Notes under the pieces: generated by a model | Databases searched by the model: none | What the model was told of the DNA's origin: nothing | The model's input: only the letters and a program-made list of their open reading frames with translations | Translations under genes and position numbers: made by a program | Source: Deltaproteobacteria bacterium | Lineage (GTDB): Bacteria; Desulfobacterota; Anaeroferrophillalia; Anaeroferrophillales; Tharpellaceae | Assembly: GCA_030595135.1 (NCBI GenBank) | Contig: JAUVDU010000028.1 | Coordinates: forward strand, 1 to 10,572 | DNA length: 10,572 nt | Direction: 5' to 3' | Shown here: piece after piece, positions 7,247-10,572 of the stretch | Position numbering within the stretch: the first letter of the stretch is position 1 | Layout: each line of letters starts with the position of its first letter

Positions 7247-7274
7247 ATACTAATCAAAAACCAGAAGAAGTCAA
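7247..7274 (-). promoter_or_regulatory. Possible promoter upstream of the chemoreceptor gene
   Basis: On the - strand TTGACT (7274-7269) is followed after 16 bases by TAGTAT (7252-7247). Transcripts would start near 7240, at the base of the hairpin-plus-T-run structure, and would have to pass it to reach the gene. The -10 box is only four of six consensus bases. Confidence 0.3.
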
Positions 7275-7309
7275 GTTTTTAACCTCTTTCCAGTTGATTT
7301 TTTTGTTTA

Positions 7310-8005
7310 TCAGGAAGGCTGTTCTGTAGTCTGACTCTTCATTACTACAGGTTTTAAAGAGTAGCAATTTTTGTCGAGATAAGCAAATCCGCCCAACTCT
7401 AATGAGATCGCCGCCCAGCGCGGCGGCAAAGACTTAGCTTCGCTGACACTGATGGAAAAACCCGGCGCCAGATAGGCAACAATTGAAGCACCGGACTCTG
7501 GATGATAAAATAGAGGAACCATGCCCCTGACGGCCCGCTGCCAGCGACATAATTCTCCACTCTCACCATCCAGAGCCCGGCGAACTGAGGAAAACAACTC
7601 TTTTTCACTGGCAAAATCCCGCCAGGCACTCTCTTTGAACATACGGCTTTCGATTCGGGTCAGGGTCGGAGTAACCGCAATAAATTCCAGTCGCACTCGG
7701 GTTTCACCCCAGAAAGCGGCAATGTAAGCCTGGTTATCACTGATCTCAATACGTTTGACCTTAAATTCAAGTTGGCGCAAACTACAAACTGCGGCCTGCA
7801 CCACCGGCCTCAAAGGTTGCGGGTAACTCTCCTCTTGTTCGACGACATAATGTTTCAACTCCTGCAGGGTCACCGGAAGTGCCGTATAAACAGAACATCC
7901 GGAAAGAATATAAGCAATCAATAAAACCATTCCTCCCAGAAAAAGACGAAAAATGGAAAGACGTTCACCTTTGATCTCTGTTTTATCTAAATTAAATTTT
8001 TCCAT
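7310..8005 (-). CDS. Putative outer-membrane lipoprotein, DUF3568-like
   Basis: A 231-residue lipoprotein precursor. After a 20-residue polar N-terminus comes a hydrophobic stretch (21-34) ending in the lipobox LSGC, so signal peptidase II should cleave before C37. Ser at position +2 favours the outer membrane. The region after it, with QAAVCSLRQLEFKVKRIEI, GETRVRLEFIAVTPTLTRIESRMF and a final FSSVRRAL helix, recalls DUF3568-type lipoproteins, though the match is from memory and moderate. The frame is open further upstream to 8068, but ATG at 8005 has GGAGG 7 bases before it and places the signal peptide properly, so I use it. It follows the transglycosylase gene by 41 bases and closes the envelope operon. 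Its role is unknown; a structural or regulatory partner of the transglycosylase is a reasonable inference. Confidence 0.75.
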   Translation of the reverse strand: MEKFNLDKTEIKGERLSIFRLFLGGMVLLIAYILSGCSVYTALPVTLQELKHYVVEQEESYPQPLRPVVQAAVCSLRQLEFKVKRIEISDNQAYIAAFWGETRVRLEFIAVTPTLTRIESRMFKESAWRDFASEKELFSSVRRALDGESGELCRWQRAVRGMVPLFYHPESGASIVAYLAPGFSISVSEAKSLPPRWAAISLELGGFAYLDKNCYSLKPVVMKSQTTEQPS

Positions 8006-8046
8006 GCCCCCACCTCCGGTAACCGTTGTTAAGTAGTAACTATATA

Positions 8047-8826
8047 TCAACCAAGTTTTGAGGCCCAACTGAGCACCTTTTTTGAATAAGCCGGTTTATC
8101 AATCAGGAGACGTTTTCCGCCGCTGTAGATCAAGACTCGGGGTTCAGCCTTGCGCCCGTGACCGGGACCGGCATAATAGTACTCCAGGGGATAACGCCAG
8201 GAAGACAATTCCGATCGAATTTTAACTCCTGCTTTACCATCGACTTTGGCCTGCTCAAACATTTTGTCCAAGTACCAGCTGCCGGCCATTATCGACGCAT
8301 AAGGATCAAAAGGGTCGTTGGGAAGAATAACCCCTTGTCTGACTAAAGCCCGGCGGGCTTCGGAGAAGGTCGATTTAATCGTCTGCATCAGACCTGAAGC
8401 ACTGCTGGTTTGAGCTTTTGCCCGGGGATTGCCGCCGGATTCAACCATAATTACAGCTTCGATAATGACTACCGGTATCTCAAAAAAAGTGGCGGCATTT
8501 TCGATCTCTCTTTGCCAGGGAGATAATTTTTTTTTGATCGGAGAACTGATTACCGCCCCCTCCCCTGCAACTCGCGAGCGCTCGGCATTAAGTGTAAAAG
8601 GAATAATCACATGCCGCAAACGCTGCCAGGGATCGTTGTCGGCAGAAATTTTTTCTTGGCTTGGCGGAAGCAATAAGGAGGTTTTTACTACCGGAAACGT
8701 TTGTCTGAGCAGGTTCCAGGGATCTGCGCTTTCCCCCGCCTCGGAACGATCCGACCAAAAAACCAGCAGGAAAATGGCAAATCCAGCGATAATCAACAAA
8801 GTTTTTCTCATTTTAATGCAACCCAT
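8047..8826 (-). CDS. Secreted lytic transglycosylase (SLT domain)
   Basis: This enzyme should cleave peptidoglycan glycan strands non-hydrolytically in the periplasm. From ATG 8826 it has 259 residues: a signal peptide (1-30, cleavage likely after SEA), a linker to about 105, and a goose-type SLT domain (105-259). The catalytic Glu is E129 in VESGGNP, followed by GLMQ (145-148). The usual third motif AYNAG is altered to YYYAGPG (216-222). A late Y-x-KKVL segment is typical. The linker carries two short repeats, DPWNLLRQTF (35-44) and DPWQRLRHVI (65-74). ATG 8826 lies one base after the stop of the ExbD-like gene and has GAGG inside that gene, so coupling is likely. ATG 8811 is a possible alternative, and an open reading to 8991 would bury the signal peptide. 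The neighbouring motor genes suggest energised cell-wall remodelling. Confidence 0.86.
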   Translation of the reverse strand: MGCIKMRKTLLIIAGFAIFLLVFWSDRSEAGESADPWNLLRQTFPVVKTSLLLPPSQEKISADNDPWQRLRHVIIPFTLNAERSRVAGEGAVISSPIKKKLSPWQREIENAATFFEIPVVIIEAVIMVESGGNPRAKAQTSSASGLMQTIKSTFSEARRALVRQGVILPNDPFDPYASIMAGSWYLDKMFEQAKVDGKAGVKIRSELSSWRYPLEYYYAGPGHGRKAEPRVLIYSGGKRLLIDKPAYSKKVLSWASKLG

Positions 8827-8827
8827 T

Positions 8828-9301
8828 TCAATGTACCTCGTCGGCAAATGCGACATTGATGCCCTGTTCCCCAAGAAAACTGAAAGCTTCAAGATATTCA
8901 ACCAAAGAGACCTTTTGTGCATTATCAGCAGCCAGATAGAGCGTTCGATTACTGCTGCCGTCTTCTTGCTCGGAAACCGTAATCCGGCCATCAGAGGTTA
9001 AACGTTCTATATCTTGCCAGGGATGATAAGACTGGTCGGCAAAAATCAAAACCAGGCCCTGATCTCCTTTTTCAAGCCGGCCAATATTAACCGCAGCCAC
9101 CTCGGCAAGCTGCGAACGACCAACCTTACTGCTTTGCGGCGCTTTTTGCCCGCTTTGCTGTGCACGACGTTCTTCCGTTGTCATTAACAACATAAAGGAG
9201 AAAACCATAATAAGAATAAAGAGATAGGCAAAAAGATCTTTCCCCGGATCAACCATCCGCTGCTCGATTGCGGCCATCCCTCTTCTGCGATAACGGGCCA
9301 T
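8828..9301 (-). CDS. ExbD/TolR-like membrane protein
   Basis: A 157-residue protein with the ExbD/TolR plan: a basic cytoplasmic N-terminus (MARYRRRGMA), one transmembrane helix (about 23-41) and a periplasmic domain ending in an ExbD-like segment (SLVEYLEAFSFLGEQGINVAF). The helix is entered by D18-P-G-K-D22. D22 is the best candidate for the membrane Asp that carries the proton or ion in ExbD, TolR and MotB. It would pair with the ExbB-like protein encoded just upstream. No OmpA-type peptidoglycan-binding domain is present, so it is not a flagellar MotB. ATG 9301 has GAGGTG 6 bases upstream and lies 9 bases after the ExbB-like stop. The periplasmic part contains HPWQDIERL (93-101), a motif shared with its neighbours. 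The overall sequence is divergent, hence the moderate confidence. Confidence 0.78.
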   Translation of the reverse strand: MARYRRRGMAAIEQRMVDPGKDLFAYLFILIMVFSFMLLMTTEERRAQQSGQKAPQSSKVGRSQLAEVAAVNIGRLEKGDQGLVLIFADQSYHPWQDIERLTSDGRITVSEQEDGSSNRTLYLAADNAQKVSLVEYLEAFSFLGEQGINVAFADEVH

Positions 9302-9310
9302 TAGAACACC

Positions 9311-9895
9311 TCAATTAAACTCATTAGTTATCTCACTGATACGCAAACCGACCAATGTTTCTAATCTTTTCATTCTGGTCATCAGAAAGCGGGAGTAGAG
9401 AATGGTCACAACCAAAGCCCCGATAACCCCGGCCCCTAAAGATGTGTAGAGAGCGGTAGCCAGCCCGCTGTTCCAGGCTGCGGCAAAAACGACGGTCGCG
9501 GTCTCACCCCGGGCCAGACCGGTGAACATTTCATTGAAAGCGCCAATAGAACCAAAGATAGTACCGGCAAAACCGATCAGAATAAGGGCGTTGGCGTAAC
9601 CATTTAAGGCGGAAAAATGAATTCCGATACGGCCTTCAAATTCAGACCAGATGGCTTCAATTATAGATTCCCGACCGCTTGCCGCAGATCTCTTTAATCG
9701 GCTAAAGAACGGTTTGAGAAAGTTTAGAGAATCGCGTTCACCAACCTCTTCCCGATAGCTCTCATCACGCATTGAGACGGAGCGCAGATAGTCGTAGATA
9801 ATCGTCAGGCGGCTTATCATTAAATAGATATACACCAGGAAAATGGCGCCGAAAAAGAGTCCGAAATTATTTAAGAACCAGCTCACAAATTGCAT
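9311..9895 (-). CDS. ExbB/TolQ/MotA-family proton channel protein
   Basis: A 194-residue inner-membrane protein with three predicted helices (about 10-29, 101-120, 149-168) and a cytoplasmic loop between the first two. The conserved ExbB/TolQ core is visible: ILIGFAGTIFGSIGAF (105-120) fits the GLLGTVxGxIxAF signature, and GLATALYTSLGAG (144-156) fits the GLxTALxTTxxG signature. With the ExbD-like partner it should form an ion-conducting motor that transmits proton-motive force to the periplasm. ATG 9895 has AAGGGG about 8 bases upstream. The gap to the preceding gene is filled by a 141-bp palindromic element. No TonB or TonB-dependent receptor is visible here, so the role is more likely Tol-like or specific to the transglycosylase beside it. 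Confidence 0.88.
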   Translation of the reverse strand: MQFVSWFLNNFGLFFGAIFLVYIYLMISRLTIIYDYLRSVSMRDESYREEVGERDSLNFLKPFFSRLKRSAASGRESIIEAIWSEFEGRIGIHFSALNGYANALILIGFAGTIFGSIGAFNEMFTGLARGETATVVFAAAWNSGLATALYTSLGAGVIGALVVTILYSRFLMTRMKRLETLVGLRISEITNEFN

Positions 9896-9913
9896 TTCAT
9901 TCCCCTTTTCTTA

Positions 9914-10054
9914 GGAGGCTGTCCGAGAATAGAAATTTTTTCTCAGATCGAGGCATTTTTTGAAAACAAGCACAGATATACACCCAGTATTTCGAGCATT
10001 ATTTTCAAAAAATAACGCTGAGCTGGGGAAAAAGAGCATTCTCGGGCAGCCTCC
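9914..10054. mobile_element. MITE-like palindromic element flanked by TA, inserted in the envelope operon
   Basis: Terminal inverted repeats GGAGGCTGTCCGAGAAT (9914-9930) and the complement of 10038-10054 match at 16 of 17 bases. Inside, CTCAG (9942-9946) pairs with CTGAG (10018-10022), and ATTTTTTGAAAA (9955-9966) pairs perfectly with TTTTCAAAAAAT (10002-10013), so most of the element is one long imperfect hairpin. TA flanks both ends (9912-9913, 10055-10056), as expected for IS630/Tc1-mariner-type transposition. There is no coding capacity. The element supplies the G of the upstream gene's TAG stop. Confidence 0.72.
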
Positions 10055-10572
10055 TAGATGATTCCATCAGCATGCAGGGCGGCAATATCGGGAGCATTAC
10101 TGAAGCAGAGTGGATCAACATCTATTATCCGACCGTCACGAGTAGCCAGTGACAAAGGCACAAAAACCCCGAATGAACCGCCGCCGGAACGTTTGACAAC
10201 GTAGGCGCGACCTAAAACATCTATATCTACCGGTTTGGTACCGGATTCCAGTTTACCCTGATCTAGAGACCAAGTGTAAGCTTGATTAACTCGGGCATAG
10301 ATTGAGCGTCTGACAAAATCATAGAGATAGTAACGAACCTCGATTGATTGTCCGGGCCGCAGCCCGGCCCGCCGCAGTTCGGCTCCCCATTTTTGCCAAG
10401 GGTCATCAACTTGAATTACAGTTGAGGAAAATCGATCCAGTGACGCCGCCGGAATCCGGCTGCCGTCACTTAAATCAATACAACTCTCATCAGCCATGAT
10501 AACGACCGCTTTCATCTGGAGAAAATTATAGGCTGAACGCAGGTTTTCGATCCGCAAAGGAATAAGTCGGTC
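10054..10572 (-). CDS. Unrecognised protein of the envelope operon, 5' end outside the window
   Basis: An open frame of 172 codons plus stop runs to the window edge without a start that must be used, so the gene is probably truncated by the window. A TTG at 10557 and ATGs at 10515 and 10497 are possible internal starts. I do not recognise the family. The visible part is polar, lacks a transmembrane helix and contains QVDDPWQKWGAELRRAGLRPG, a Tyr/Arg-rich segment (VRYYLYDFVRRSIYARVNQA) and a C-terminal beta-rich stretch (GVFVPLSL, DGRIIDVDPL). The DPWQ motif recurs in the ExbD-like protein and the transglycosylase, which supports a shared system. Its stop codon is completed by the first base of the MITE-like element. 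Without the element the stop would be TAA, 15 bases before the ExbB-like start, so it belongs to the same operon. Confidence 0.72.
   Translation of the reverse strand, partial: DRLIPLRIENLRSAYNFLQMKAVVIMADESCIDLSDGSRIPAASLDRFSSTVIQVDDPWQKWGAELRRAGLRPGQSIEVRYYLYDFVRRSIYARVNQAYTWSLDQGKLESGTKPVDIDVLGRAYVVKRSGGGSFGVFVPLSLATRDGRIIDVDPLCFSNAPDIAALHADGII

Noticed and set aside
8006..8068. N-terminal extension of the lipoprotein to 8068
   Set aside because: The start at 8005 has a strong GGAGG site, and the extension would overlap the transglycosylase gene and precede the lipoprotein signal peptide.
8827..8991. N-terminal extension of the transglycosylase to 8991
   Set aside because: It would place 55 residues before a clear signal peptide and overlap the ExbD-like gene by over 150 bases.
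8429..9001. A + strand open frame of 190 codons
   Set aside because: It is antisense to the transglycosylase and ExbD-like genes, both of which have motifs and ribosome binding sites.
8828..9895. Flagellar MotAB or a Zorya-type anti-phage motor
   Set aside because: The ExbD-like protein has no OmpA peptidoglycan-binding domain, the ExbB-like protein is short, and no helicase, nuclease or other defence effector is nearby.
1..10572. CRISPR array, tRNA, rRNA, integrase or transposase genes
   Set aside because: No direct repeat-spacer pattern, RNA gene signature or recombinase motif was found on either strand.

Overview
The window (about 45% GC by eye) looks like chromosomal DNA of an anaerobic Desulfobacterota (deltaproteobacterial) organism. 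The pointers are a HesB-like selenoprotein read through an in-frame UGA, a DUF362 protein with a 2x[4Fe-4S] tail, a DUF2582-type winged-helix protein, a PilJ-like chemoreceptor and a GGDEF enzyme. This placement is inferred from gene content; no marker gene is present. No tRNA, rRNA, CRISPR array or transposase gene was seen, and no stretch over 300 bases lacks a gene.

Layout. (1) 1-1114, + strand: a diguanylate cyclase with its own sigma70-like promoter. (2) 1122-4370, - strand: a tight four-gene run galE > small winged-helix protein > DUF362/ferredoxin > MBL-fold hydrolase, with galE overlapping the next start. (3) 4371-4867, + strand: divergent from galE, a 108-residue HesB/IscA-like selenoprotein. 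Its 5' part is hidden from ordinary gene calling because codon 33 is TGA, followed by a hairpin resembling the fdhF SECIS element. It has a consensus promoter overlapped by a palindrome, and ends at a strong bidirectional terminator. (4) 4908-5393, - strand: a YchJ/SEC-C protein. (5) 5479-7140, - strand: a methyl-accepting chemotaxis protein with a PilJ-like sensor, preceded by a large hairpin plus T-run. (6) 7310-10572, - strand: an envelope operon. In transcription order it holds an unrecognised 5'-incomplete gene, an ExbB/TolQ-like protein, an ExbD/TolR-like protein, a lytic transglycosylase and a DUF3568-like lipoprotein.

Working together: the ExbB/ExbD-like pair would be an ion-driven motor in the inner membrane. 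The transglycosylase and lipoprotein place its output at the cell wall and outer membrane, so the set reads as an energised envelope-remodelling module. Three of its proteins share a recurring Pro-Trp-Gln/Asn motif. A 141-bp palindromic MITE-like element flanked by TA sits between the first two visible genes. Deleting it in silico restores a compact 15-nt intergenic gap with an intact stop codon. The GGDEF enzyme and the chemoreceptor are separate signalling genes with no visible tie to the envelope operon.

The strongest observations are the selenoprotein with its SECIS-like hairpin, the TA-flanked MITE with a reconstructable empty site, and the ExbBD-transglycosylase-lipoprotein module.
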